This document shows positions 7,056 through 15,983 of a stretch of DNA of 20,619 bases, one piece after another. Position 1 is the stretch's first letter. Each line of letters starts with the position of its first letter. The stretch lies in assembly GCA_964523735.1 (NCBI GenBank), contig CAZFYZ010000065.1:1-20619 (forward strand), in the 5' to 3' direction. Source of the DNA: CAZFYZ01 sp964523735. GTDB taxonomy: Bacteria; Armatimonadota; UBA5829. The notes under the pieces were generated by a model that was given only the letters and a program-made list of their open reading frames with translations, was not told the DNA's origin and ran no database searches. The translations under genes were made by a program, and so were the position numbers.

Positions 7056-10000
7056 ATGAAGATCTGCCTGACCTACGCTCTAGTGATCGCTATCACCGTC
7101 TCGGCTCTTTGCATGAGCGCCATAGCGGATCCAGTATATGAGTATCTTGGCGAAGATCCGGTCGCGATTTCCTATTTCCAGCAGGGCTGGGGTTCATTGG
7201 GCCTTGGCACGTGCGCGTATGAACCTGGCAAGACGCCGCTGCCTCTCCAGATCAAGGATAGAACATACACAAGAGGCTTGGGCACGCACGCAGCTGGCGA
7301 GATCGTGATAGACCTGAACGGGTACTATGAAGCATTCGAATCCGAGGTTGGGCTTCAGCCGATTGGCGGCACTGGGAGCGTGGTCTTTCAGGTCTATATG
7401 GACGGCAAGAAGCTATTCGACAGCGGCGTGATGCATGATTCCGATGCGCCTCGTCAGATCGCGGTGTCAGTGAAGTGCGGAGAGAAGCTCCGGTTGATTG
7501 TCACAGATGCTGGTGACGGGATAACGTGCGACACTGCCAACTGGGCAAATGCCAGACTTCTCAGATCTTCCGGAGTACCGCAGCAAAGCCTATCGGATAT
7601 ATCCGATTCTGCTCGTGTTGTCACCTGGGACCCCGCACGCATGGATGGCTGCGACGCAAGCCGTATCCAGGAGTACCTCGCCCAGGACGTCTATCTGGAG
7701 ACCGATCTGGTTCCGAACACTGACGGCACCTACACAGCACCAGTCTCGGCAGATGGGCGAAGCTGCATCGGGCTTCAGTGGCTCGGCAACCGAGCGATTA
7801 AGGAAGCTGGCATTAGGTTCCTGGCTCCCACACAGACGCCACCGATCGATCAGGTGCAGATACAGGGTTGGTTTGGAGAGTCGCTCTGGCAGGGCGCTTG
7901 GCAGAACCTCACCGGGAACATCGAGCAGCAAAACGACGGTCTTCTTTTCCACGTGGCGCCAGCCTACAACTCGGGCATCGTCGTCACACCCAGGATCCGC
8001 TGGATTCTTCCCGCAGGCGCGAGTCCTTTTGTTGTCGCAGGCTTGCCTGTTGCCACCAAGACGCTCTGGCTCACTGCTGACCTTACCCTGCAGATGGAAG
8101 ACCCCACCGCAGGCCAGAACGGCGAGATCAAGATCACAGATGGCTTCCTGGTTGCCCCAGACGGGACTAGGATGCCTGGCACACAGTCCTGGGATCTGTC
8201 CCAGCCGCTTCACCTCAAGGTCCGCTACCACCAACCCGGCGCGGTCAGATCCGACCGCACTGCCCTCCAAGTCCTGCTTCCATCAGGCGCATTCGCAGTG
8301 GCAGTCGAGGATGTAGTCACGAACAGATGCGTTTACGTGAAGAACCAAGGTTTCTTTGTATCATCTGACGCCTCAGGGATAACGCTTGATCAGTACGCGC
8401 AGGAAATCGCGGATAGGCAGACCGTCTTGCAAAGAGTGCGCAGCATGCCGGATCAGACATTCGCCCAGTCCCTGGCAAGAACTCATCACGATGTTCAGAA
8501 CAACGGGCCGATGCTGATCTCTCTGGCGTGTGACAATGCCAAGTTCACAGTCCTGCGGGAGGGCGGCGTCCAGTTTGACACCAACCCCGACGGCACAGGC
8601 GGCATGGGAACTCTGGGCCCCTCCCTCTCCGGACCTTACTATGTGACTACCGGGCAGGCAATTCCGATTTTCGGAGGGTCAACCCCGCAGTGGACAGGAA
8701 GATATCTTGACGGCGGCTGGTACCCGGTGCCCGTGACTACATACCAAGCGGGCAGTGTCTCTTACTCGGCCAGATCATTCGTAACCCCCTATGACGATTC
8801 CGTATCTGGTTGGCTCAACCCCAAAGCTCTCTGCGTGATGGAACTGATAGCCAAGAACAACGGAACATCCGCCGCGTCCGCCGCGGTCAACATATCGTTC
8901 TCGGCCGACGTCTCCAAGACTGCTGTGCCATCCATACAGAGCAACGCGCGCGGGTACGTGGTAGCCAAGCCAACGGGCCTGATGGCCTTGGTTGATACGG
9001 CGAGTCGAGGCACGCTCACTGGGAGCGCTAGCGCTGGAGTTGTCACACTGTCCGGCACTCTTGCGGCCGGCGCAGAATCGAAGTGCTATGTCTACATTCC
9101 CGGCTGGGCAATGCAGACGAGCGAATACACGCAGCTGACGGGAGGCTCGGCTCTCCTCAATGACGTTCGTTCCTACTGGGACAGCGTGATGTCATCAGCC
9201 GCACAAGTATCGCTTCCGGACACGATGCTAACCAACGTGATCAAAGCATCCCAGGTTCACTGCCTGGTCGACTCGAGAAACGAGCTGAACGGTGCTCTTG
9301 TCCTCCCGTGGATTGCAGCTTCCATATATGGCCCGCTTGAGAGTGAAGCCCATTCGATCGTACGGGGGATGGATCTGTGGGGGCATCCTCTCTTCACGCA
9401 GAAGTCTCTGGAGTACTTCATCAGCAAGTACAACACCGCGGGATTCCTCACCACCGGCTACACGATGTTCGGTACCTCCTGGCATCTCTGGACCATCGGC
9501 CAGCACTACAAGCTCGACAGGGACACAGCCTGGCTGGCCCAAATCGACCCCGAGGTTACGCGCGTCTGCCGTTGGATCGTCGCGCAGACACAGAAGACCA
9601 AGAGGATCAGCCCGCTCGGCGAAAAGATGCCCGAGAACGGCCTTATGCCACCCGGAGTGCTTGCGGATTGGAACTCGTTTGCCTACCACTTCATGATGAA
9701 CTCGTACTACTACGCCGCCCTGCAGTGGATGTCGGATGCGCTCAGCGCCACAGGCAACCCCGAAGCGCCGGCTTTCGCCCAGGCTGCACAGGAGCTTGAA
9801 GAGGAGACTCTACGAGCCTATGCGTGGGCCAAAGCGCGGACACCTGTGCTACCGCTTCAGGATGGAACCTGGGTCTGCGGATACCCCTCGCAGCTTCACA
9901 GCCCCGGGCCGCTGGGCGACTTCTTCCCCAATCAGGACGGCGGCCGAAGTTGGGCCTATGATGTCGAGCTGGGTGCAAACCACATGGTCTCCGCGGGAGT

Positions 10001-10676
10001 TCTGGATGCATCTGGAACAGCCACCGGCGAGATGATGGACCACTTGGAGGACGTCCAATTCCTGGCAGACGGATGGTTTGACTACTCGTCTGCTCAGAAC
10101 CATGCTGATTGGTTCAACCTTGGCGGATTCGCAAAGGTGCAGCCCTATTACTGCAGGAACGCCGAGATCTACGCGATGAGGGATGACGTCAAGCCATTCG
10201 TCCGCAGCTACTTCAACAGCTTAGCCTCGTCGCTGAACGTGGAGTGCCTGTCGCTTTGGGAGCACTTCGCTGCGCACGGAGCCTGGGACAAGACCCACGA
10301 GACCGGCCTCTTCCTGCAGCAGAGCAGATTCATGCTCGTGTTTGAGAGAGGCGATAGCCTCTGGCTGGCCCCGTTCGTAACCAACAACTGGCTCGAAGAC
10401 GGGATGGGGATCAGCGTTCAGAACATGCCAACGAACTTCGGAAACGTGAGTTACACCGTCACCTCGCACGCCAATAGCGGCTACATTGAGGCAACTATAC
10501 AGGGGCCGGTCCGGACCGCGCCCAGCTCTATCGTTCTCCGTCTAAGGCATCCGCAAGGCCAGCACATCCAGTCGGTGACTGTCAACGGCGCAGCACATGC
10601 GGCATTTGACCCCGCCAACGATACTATAACGCTGCCACCAACCGCAGGTCCGATCACCGTGAGAGCCAACTACTGA
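7056..10676 (+). CDS. secreted NPCBM-containing six-hairpin glycosidase-like protein
   Basis: This is a 1206-residue exported protein. The start is the ATG at 7056..7058, five bases after AAGGGAGG; earlier in-frame starts (6912) would give a non-signal N-terminus. Residues 1-24 are a signal peptide ending SAIA before DPVYEY. Residues about 40-170 form an NPCBM carbohydrate-binding module (GWGSLGLG, RGLGTHAAGEIVIDL, FQVYMDGKKLFDSGVM, DAGDGITCDTANWANARLL). The middle (about 180-700) is beta-rich, probably sandwich domains, and unassigned. Residues about 719-1070 have Trp/Tyr-rich helical repeats (LVLPWIAASIYGPLESEAHS, GYTMFGTSWHLWTIGQHYKL, NSFAYHFMMNSYYYAALQW, GGRSWAYDVELGANHMV) typical of the six-hairpin glycosidase fold. 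The C-terminus is a beta domain. I cannot name the GH family or its catalytic acids. It is followed directly by a CBM-rich secreted protein (next start overlaps or follows within 40 bp). Likely role: extracellular polysaccharide or glycoside breakdown. Confidence 0.85.
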   Translation: MKICLTYALVIAITVSALCMSAIADPVYEYLGEDPVAISYFQQGWGSLGLGTCAYEPGKTPLPLQIKDRTYTRGLGTHAAGEIVIDLNGYYEAFESEVGLQPIGGTGSVVFQVYMDGKKLFDSGVMHDSDAPRQIAVSVKCGEKLRLIVTDAGDGITCDTANWANARLLRSSGVPQQSLSDISDSARVVTWDPARMDGCDASRIQEYLAQDVYLETDLVPNTDGTYTAPVSADGRSCIGLQWLGNRAIKEAGIRFLAPTQTPPIDQVQIQGWFGESLWQGAWQNLTGNIEQQNDGLLFHVAPAYNSGIVVTPRIRWILPAGASPFVVAGLPVATKTLWLTADLTLQMEDPTAGQNGEIKITDGFLVAPDGTRMPGTQSWDLSQPLHLKVRYHQPGAVRSDRTALQVLLPSGAFAVAVEDVVTNRCVYVKNQGFFVSSDASGITLDQYAQEIADRQTVLQRVRSMPDQTFAQSLARTHHDVQNNGPMLISLACDNAKFTVLREGGVQFDTNPDGTGGMGTLGPSLSGPYYVTTGQAIPIFGGSTPQWTGRYLDGGWYPVPVTTYQAGSVSYSARSFVTPYDDSVSGWLNPKALCVMELIAKNNGTSAASAAVNISFSADVSKTAVPSIQSNARGYVVAKPTGLMALVDTASRGTLTGSASAGVVTLSGTLAAGAESKCYVYIPGWAMQTSEYTQLTGGSALLNDVRSYWDSVMSSAAQVSLPDTMLTNVIKASQVHCLVDSRNELNGALVLPWIAASIYGPLESEAHSIVRGMDLWGHPLFTQKSLEYFISKYNTAGFLTTGYTMFGTSWHLWTIGQHYKLDRDTAWLAQIDPEVTRVCRWIVAQTQKTKRISPLGEKMPENGLMPPGVLADWNSFAYHFMMNSYYYAALQWMSDALSATGNPEAPAFAQAAQELEEETLRAYAWAKARTPVLPLQDGTWVCGYPSQLHSPGPLGDFFPNQDGGRSWAYDVELGANHMVSAGVLDASGTATGEMMDHLEDVQFLADGWFDYSSAQNHADWFNLGGFAKVQPYYCRNAEIYAMRDDVKPFVRSYFNSLASSLNVECLSLWEHFAAHGAWDKTHETGLFLQQSRFMLVFERGDSLWLAPFVTNNWLEDGMGISVQNMPTNFGNVSYTVTSHANSGYIEATIQGPVRTAPSSIVLRLRHPQGQHIQSVTVNGAAHAAFDPANDTITLPPTAGPITVRANY

Positions 10677-10714
10677 TGAAACGCGCATACCAGACGAATG
10701 GGAGACAATACACT

Positions 10715-13576
10715 ATGATCAGATGGAACAACCCCAAGGTTCTCACACTCCTCTGCATCGGCGCGCTTGCACTGTCGTCTCAGGCCGGCCTCTGTGCCAA
10801 CCTGCTGCGCAATGCAGGTTTTGAAAACGGCGCACCGGCGGTGAGCGGCAGCGATTCCTCAACTGGTTCTGCAGCGCAATGGAGCTACGCGTTCACTGGC
10901 GACTACTGCACCATCGCAGGGGATAGCGTCGCGTACTCAGGCGGCCAAGGCTGGGGTTTGCCGGCTCAACCACGTAGTGGGGCGGAGGCGCTTCGCGTTT
11001 GGTCGTACGGCTCAGGCGAAGGGGTCGTCTCGGTCTATCAGGATCTAGCCATAGCCGCCGGCACCGCCTACACTGCCTCTGTGTACGCAAAACCGCTGGA
11101 TATTACTGGCATGGGATTCGGCGCGCAGTGCGCCGACAAAGTGGCGCTTTGGGTTCAGGACTTGGACTCTGGCGGCAACCCTGTAGGTGATCTGTGCAGG
11201 GTCGAGTATGCATATGCCAGCGCCGCTTACCAACCATTGACCGCAAGTATCACGTCCGCAACCGGCAGGATCAGGTTCGGCCTCTGCGCAACCATCTCCT
11301 GCTCGCATCAGGACGGATACGTCCTGTTCGACGATTGCTCCCTTGAAGGGGCGGCGCCCAATACTCTGGCTGGAAGAGTAACAAGCAACGGCACGCCGGT
11401 TGCAGGAGCTCTTGTGACCTATGATGCAGCCTCGGCTGTCACGGACTCCAATGGCGAGTACACGATAGTATTCCCCACGTTGAATCGCTATCTGCCAGTG
11501 CGAGCGAGTGCAAACGGCTACCTGCCCCAGAAGAGGTGGCGGACGCTTTCGTCAGGGATCAGCACGGTAGACATCGATATGCCGGTGGCCGGCGACAACC
11601 TGCTTGTCAACCCGGGCTTCGATGACGGCACTCAGCCTCCAACCAGCAACACTTGGCCGAATCCGCCGGTTAACTGGGTCAGCGAAAGCCCCGGCTTTGG
11701 CTCCAAGGAAAGCACTCTTGCGACATACGCTCCTCCGGCATATTTCCGCAGCGGAGAAGAGGCTTGGCATCTGTCGGCCCAGATGGCAGGTGGCCCGCCG
11801 CAGTCAGGCGTTGTCTGTCAGCAAGTCGCTGTCTTGCCGAACAATCACTATGTAGCGAGTGCATGGCTCAAGGCGGTCGGCAGCAACTGGACAGACCCAG
11901 CCCAAAGAGCAGCGCTATACATTCGGCTCGTGGATGCCGGCGGCAGCATCACCCAACTACCGAAGCAGTACCTTCAGGATTACTCGGGGTGGACCCAAGT
12001 TGCCCAAAACTTCGACACCGGGCCCAACACTGCATCTGTGATATTTGGCGTCTGGGCCAACATGACCGGGGAAATGAACAGCAACCGAGTCATCATCGAC
12101 GACTGTGCGCTAGCCGGCCCTGGCCCTGTCGCCAGTGTCTCCGGCACGGCTACCGACGCCTGCACCGGACAGCCCGTCGCCGATGTCACCGTCTCGGTAG
12201 GATCGGCCAGCACAACCACAGCCCCGGATGGAACATATTCGCTTCAAGACGTCAGGCTGGGCACGTTTGCAGTCACCGCAACAAAGGCTGGCTACCACGG
12301 CGTATCGCACGCGATGATTGTAGGCATCGGGGCGAACACACGAGATTTCGCGATGCCTCCAGAGCCAGTGGACAACCTGCTTGCTGACCCCAGCTTTGAA
12401 CTGCTTCAGCGGGGGGGCGTATTGGAATTACCAGGTGACTGGTCAACACTGGTCGATGGGTGGCACTTCGAGGCGCTGGCGATCGGCCCGTCCCAGGGTG
12501 CAAACTGCAACTTCGCCCATGACGAAGGATATGCCGGCTTCGATCCGATCGACGGCGAGGAATCCATGATGTTCTATGCCAACTGGGCTGGCGCGGACTC
12601 CCGCTCCTCTCACCTGCAGGCGTGGCAGGAGGCGGCGATAAGCCCCATGTCCCTATGTATCGCGGGAGCATGGACAATGACGGCCAACAAGTCCGCATCG
12701 GGCTTCGGCAACGCAGGCGATGAAGCCTCTTTGCTCGTTCAGGAACTCAGAGCGGACGGCTCCGCTAATGGCGCGGCTCACTCGTCTGCGCGAGTCACTG
12801 CCGCGACCAATGGATGGGTTTTCCTCGGCACCTCGTTCTACCCGCAACCGGACACAACGAAAGTGCGCTACATACTGGATACCAAGCTTAGTGGCAGCAC
12901 GATCGTGAAGTGGCTCGATGCAGACGGTACCGTTGGCTGGGATCACTGTGGGCTTCAGGTCAAAACCGCAGAGTCACCGACAATGGTTGGCAATCTCTCC
13001 GAGTGCGACGGCTTGCCTACCGGAACGCTCGTCAAAACGGTCGCCGCTAAGGTGATCACGAGCCCCACATTCGGCGCAATGCCTGGTAACATGGTCTACT
13101 TGGAGGATGAAGACCGGACAAGTGGGATCAAGGCCATCGCCCCATCAACACTTGGAACGTTGGCTCTGGGCGATCGAATCATTGTCACCGGGCGAACGGG
13201 CATGGACAGTAACGGTGAGCGCTACATCGCCGCCACCGACTTCTCCGATCACTCCACAGGGACTCCACTGGGCGCACTCGGCCTAAGCGGCAAGGCGTTG
13301 GGCCTGAGCCAGACTCCTAAGGGCATCCTTGTCACAATCTGGGGCAGAGTGACCTACGCCGACCCAAATGGAGCGTATGTCTACATCGATGACGGAAGCG
13401 GCATCCGCGATGGAACGGGCAAGACGGGGATGATGGTGACGCTCGACGACAGCAGCATCACAAAGACGGTTGGCGAGACAGACTATGTCGTCGTCACAGG
13501 TCTGCTTGGCAGGGCGATGAACGGCACCATAAGCGTACCAGCCGTCAGACCCCGAACCGACGACGACATAAGATAG
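10715..13576 (+). CDS. secreted multi-modular carbohydrate-binding protein with OB-like C-terminus
   Basis: This is a 953-residue exported protein. I chose the ATG at 10715 because it gives a clean signal peptide (about residues 1-28, cleaved after GLCA) and has GGGAG ten bases upstream. An in-frame ATG at 10676 overlaps the previous stop (TGATG) and would add 13 residues. Three CBM4/9-like modules each open with an N-L-L-x-x-x-x-F motif: NLLRNAGFENG (29-211), NLLVNPGFDDG (295-468) and NLLADPSFELL (554-750). Two CarboxypepD_reg-like domains lie between them (217-290 with VTDSNGEYTI; 472-548 with TTAPDGTYSL). The end (757-842 and 862-953) holds two similar beta units with VYLEDEDRTSGI and VYIDDGSGI, each followed by a VTG strand, which look OB-like. 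No catalytic domain is seen. It probably binds glycans alongside the preceding enzyme. Confidence 0.85.
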   Translation: MIRWNNPKVLTLLCIGALALSSQAGLCANLLRNAGFENGAPAVSGSDSSTGSAAQWSYAFTGDYCTIAGDSVAYSGGQGWGLPAQPRSGAEALRVWSYGSGEGVVSVYQDLAIAAGTAYTASVYAKPLDITGMGFGAQCADKVALWVQDLDSGGNPVGDLCRVEYAYASAAYQPLTASITSATGRIRFGLCATISCSHQDGYVLFDDCSLEGAAPNTLAGRVTSNGTPVAGALVTYDAASAVTDSNGEYTIVFPTLNRYLPVRASANGYLPQKRWRTLSSGISTVDIDMPVAGDNLLVNPGFDDGTQPPTSNTWPNPPVNWVSESPGFGSKESTLATYAPPAYFRSGEEAWHLSAQMAGGPPQSGVVCQQVAVLPNNHYVASAWLKAVGSNWTDPAQRAALYIRLVDAGGSITQLPKQYLQDYSGWTQVAQNFDTGPNTASVIFGVWANMTGEMNSNRVIIDDCALAGPGPVASVSGTATDACTGQPVADVTVSVGSASTTTAPDGTYSLQDVRLGTFAVTATKAGYHGVSHAMIVGIGANTRDFAMPPEPVDNLLADPSFELLQRGGVLELPGDWSTLVDGWHFEALAIGPSQGANCNFAHDEGYAGFDPIDGEESMMFYANWAGADSRSSHLQAWQEAAISPMSLCIAGAWTMTANKSASGFGNAGDEASLLVQELRADGSANGAAHSSARVTAATNGWVFLGTSFYPQPDTTKVRYILDTKLSGSTIVKWLDADGTVGWDHCGLQVKTAESPTMVGNLSECDGLPTGTLVKTVAAKVITSPTFGAMPGNMVYLEDEDRTSGIKAIAPSTLGTLALGDRIIVTGRTGMDSNGERYIAATDFSDHSTGTPLGALGLSGKALGLSQTPKGILVTIWGRVTYADPNGAYVYIDDGSGIRDGTGKTGMMVTLDDSSITKTVGETDYVVVTGLLGRAMNGTISVPAVRPRTDDDIR

Positions 13577-13732
13577 CCACTGCCGCCGACTCACGCCGGG
13601 ATTGCTTTCTGCAGGCACCACGGCAGAGCGACAGCAGCTGATAGGATCCTGCGTGCCCAAGATAACGTTGGCCCCAGACACCTTGGAGGTCGAGATAACC
13701 TACAAGATACCTGAGGCCATTTGCGAATAACA

Positions 13733-13809
<77 letters not shown>

Positions 13810-13820
13810 TCAACAGAAAG

Positions 13821-13849
13821 ATTATACCACCCGCGCACGCACTTGTAAA
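13821..13849 (-). promoter_or_regulatory. promoter of tRNA-fMet
   Basis: On the minus strand a -35 TTTACA (13844..13849), 17 bp spacing and a perfect -10 TATAAT (13821..13826) precede the initiator tRNA by 11 bp. Strength fits a stable-RNA gene. Confidence 0.88.
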
Positions 13850-13881
13850 GGCTTCCGGCGAACCCAGGTCAAACAAAATGC

Positions 13882-15102
13882 CTACTTGAGTCTGATTCTC
13901 GCGAATCTGAGCTTGCCGGCGCGGAGGATCTGGCCGTCGGCAGGAGTCACGTTGGCGCTTGGATCCGCGATCTTCTCGCCGTCGAGTGTCACCGCGCCCT
14001 GCTGAATCAGCCGCCGCGCCTCGCTGTTTGACGGGGCCATTCCGGCCTTCACAACAAGCTTCGGAGCCCAGATCGAGCCGTTCTCCAGGTCGGATGCCTC
14101 GAGCACCAGCTCCGGCATATCCTCGGGTATCTCCCGCTGGCTGAATACACGCTCGAACTCCGCCTGAGCTTCGGCTGCGGCCCCCGCCGAGTGGTAGATC
14201 GTCACGATCTCTCGCCCGAGCCGCTTCTTGATGTCCATCGGGTGCATCTTGCCCGACTCAAGCCCCTGCGCGATCTCATCGATCTCCTCCAACGGGACAT
14301 CGGTGCACAGCTCGAAGTAGCTGCGCATAAGCTCGTCCGGTATGGACATCAGTTTGCCAAACATGTCCTTTGGAGGTTCCGTCACGCCGACGTAGTTGCC
14401 GAGTGACTTCGACATCTTCTGGGTACCGTCGAGGCCAACGAGGATCGGCATGAAGAGACCTATCTGCTCCTCCAGATCGTATTGAGTTTGCAGATCACGC
14501 CCCGTCATGATGTTGAATTTCTGGTCCAGCCCGCCGACCTCGATATCCGACTCCAGCACGACCGAATCATACGCCTGGCACATCGGGTACAGGAGCTCAT
14601 GCAGTCCGATCGGCTTGCCCTGCGCGAATCTGTTCGCGAAGTCGTCTCGCTCCATTATCCGGGCGACTGTGAGCTTGCCCGCGATCTTGAGCACATCCGC
14701 GAAACCCAACGACCCCAGCCACTCGCTGTTGAAGACGACGCGCGTCTTGCTCTCGTCGAGGATCCGACAGTACTGCTCGTAATAGGTCTTGGCGTTCTGC
14801 CTGATCTCCGCTGCGTTGAGCTGAGGTCTTGTGGCGCTTCGCCCAGTTGGATCGCCAATGCTCGCGGTGAAGTCCCCAATGATTATGATGACCTCATGTC
14901 CAAAGTCCTGGAACTGCCGCATCTTGCGAAGCACGACCGCGTTGCCGAGGTGAATGTCGGGCGCGGTCGGGTCCAGCCCCAGCTTGATCTTCAGGGGCTT
15001 TCCGGTCTCCTGTGACTTCTTGAGCTTGGCCTTGAGGCCCTCTTCCGGCGTTATCTCCAGCGTGCCACGCTTAATGGCGGCGAATTGCTCATCGACGGTC
15101 AA
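13882..15102 (-). CDS. tyrS: tyrosyl-tRNA synthetase
   Basis: This 406-residue class I synthetase charges tRNA-Tyr with tyrosine in the cytoplasm. The HIGH-type motif is HLGN (residues 51-54) after LGLDPTAPDI, and KMSKS is at 229-233. GDFTASIGDPTGRS and QAYDSVVLESDIEVGGLDQKFN mark the tyrosine/adenylate pocket. The C-terminal part (about 340-406) is an S4 RNA-binding domain (SNSEARRLIQQGAVTLDGEKI). The N-terminal half resembles the TyrZ-like second bacterial type. The start is a TTG (15100..15102) with GGGAG six bases upstream; an ATG nearby at 15116 is out of frame. No T-box or other long leader fits in the 36 bp between promoter and start. It has its own promoter and is followed by tRNA-fMet, which also has its own. 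Confidence 0.96.
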   Translation of the reverse strand: MTVDEQFAAIKRGTLEITPEEGLKAKLKKSQETGKPLKIKLGLDPTAPDIHLGNAVVLRKMRQFQDFGHEVIIIIGDFTASIGDPTGRSATRPQLNAAEIRQNAKTYYEQYCRILDESKTRVVFNSEWLGSLGFADVLKIAGKLTVARIMERDDFANRFAQGKPIGLHELLYPMCQAYDSVVLESDIEVGGLDQKFNIMTGRDLQTQYDLEEQIGLFMPILVGLDGTQKMSKSLGNYVGVTEPPKDMFGKLMSIPDELMRSYFELCTDVPLEEIDEIAQGLESGKMHPMDIKKRLGREIVTIYHSAGAAAEAQAEFERVFSQREIPEDMPELVLEASDLENGSIWAPKLVVKAGMAPSNSEARRLIQQGAVTLDGEKIADPSANVTPADGQILRAGKLRFARIRLK

Positions 15103-15138
15103 CTGTCTCTCCCATAGTGCTCTCGTTCGTGTGTGCCT

Positions 15139-15168
15139 ATGGTATCACGTGGCTCAACCGATGGTCAA
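15139..15168 (-). promoter_or_regulatory. promoter of tyrS
   Basis: On the minus strand a -35 TTGACC (15163..15168) and an extended -10 TG-A-TACCAT (-10 hexamer 15139..15144) are spaced 18 bp apart. It lies in the short space between the glutamate synthase operon end (15189) and the tyrS start. Confidence 0.65.
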
Positions 15169-15188
15169 CAACTGGTCGGGTCTGGACA

Positions 15189-15977
15189 TCAGTACGCGTA
15201 GAGCTGCTTGTAGGGACGCGAGCTGAGCGGTCCCAACTTGGTGAACTGGGAAGCCTCGATTCCGGAGACATCCACACCAAGAAGCTCGCCATACTTGGCT
15301 ACATAGTTGCTGAGAAGCACTTCGTCAGCCGGGGTCAGTTCGGCCGGTCCGACATCGGTGCTGATATTATGATCAACGAGTTTGCCTCGCACAAGGATGG
15401 CCCCGCCATGCATCCCCGTGCCTATGTGGCTGCAGCTATGCGGCACGCCATCAGGCAGAGTCAGGCCCATGACGATGATGGCACCACCAGCCATATACTC
15501 TCCCAGGAAATCCTGTGTGGTTCCGCCGATCACGATCACCGGGCGCTTCTCCATATACTCCTTCATATGGATGCCGACTCTATATCCCGCATTGTCGCGG
15601 ATGAACACCTCGCCCCCACGAGCAGAGAAGCCGGTGATGTCGCCCGCCCTGCCGTGGACGATGACGCGGCCCGCGTTCATGGTGTTGCCGGTACCGTCCA
15701 TGACATTTCCGTAGACGGTTATCCCTGGTCCATCCAGAAAGGCTCCGAGATCGTTTCCCGGAGTGCCATCGATCCTGATCTTCACTCGGGCCAGTTCCGC
15801 GGAATCGGCAGTTCCGTAAAGATTGGTACCGATATACCGCTGGCCGATGACATTCCGAATGGTCACGTCTCTCGCGCCCCCGGCCACTGCCTCGCGAAGC
15901 TTCTGATTCAGCTCGGAGTAATGCTGTCCCGACGCGTCTATGCTAAACTCTCTTGCGGCCTTGCTCAAAGTCTCCAC
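15189..15977 (-). CDS. glutamate synthase GXGXG-domain subunit (GlxC-like)
   Basis: This 262-residue protein corresponds to the C-terminal beta-helix domain of the glutamate synthase large subunit, made here as a separate chain. Glycine-rich repeats of the GxGxG type are visible along the sequence (GNDLGAFLDGPGITVYGNVM, DGTGNTMNAGRVIVHGRAG, GGEVFIRDNAGYRVGIHMKE, GGAIIVMGLTLPDG, GTGMHGGAILVRG). In the fused enzymes this domain is structural and helps line the ammonia tunnel. The start is a GTG (15975..15977) 6 bp after the preceding stop; AAGAAGG abuts it closely, so a slightly later TTG could be used instead. It is the last gene of the operon. It was recognised from the repeated GxGxG pattern and the partners upstream. 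Confidence 0.92.
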   Translation of the reverse strand: METLSKAAREFSIDASGQHYSELNQKLREAVAGGARDVTIRNVIGQRYIGTNLYGTADSAELARVKIRIDGTPGNDLGAFLDGPGITVYGNVMDGTGNTMNAGRVIVHGRAGDITGFSARGGEVFIRDNAGYRVGIHMKEYMEKRPVIVIGGTTQDFLGEYMAGGAIIVMGLTLPDGVPHSCSHIGTGMHGGAILVRGKLVDHNISTDVGPAELTPADEVLLSNYVAKYGELLGVDVSGIEASQFTKLGPLSSRPYKQLYAY

Positions 15978-15983
15978 CTTCTT

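Noticed and set aside
10676..10714. ATG overlapping the glycosidase stop as start of the CBM protein
   Set aside because: It would put 13 polar residues before the signal peptide and has a poor ribosome site; kept only as an alternative.
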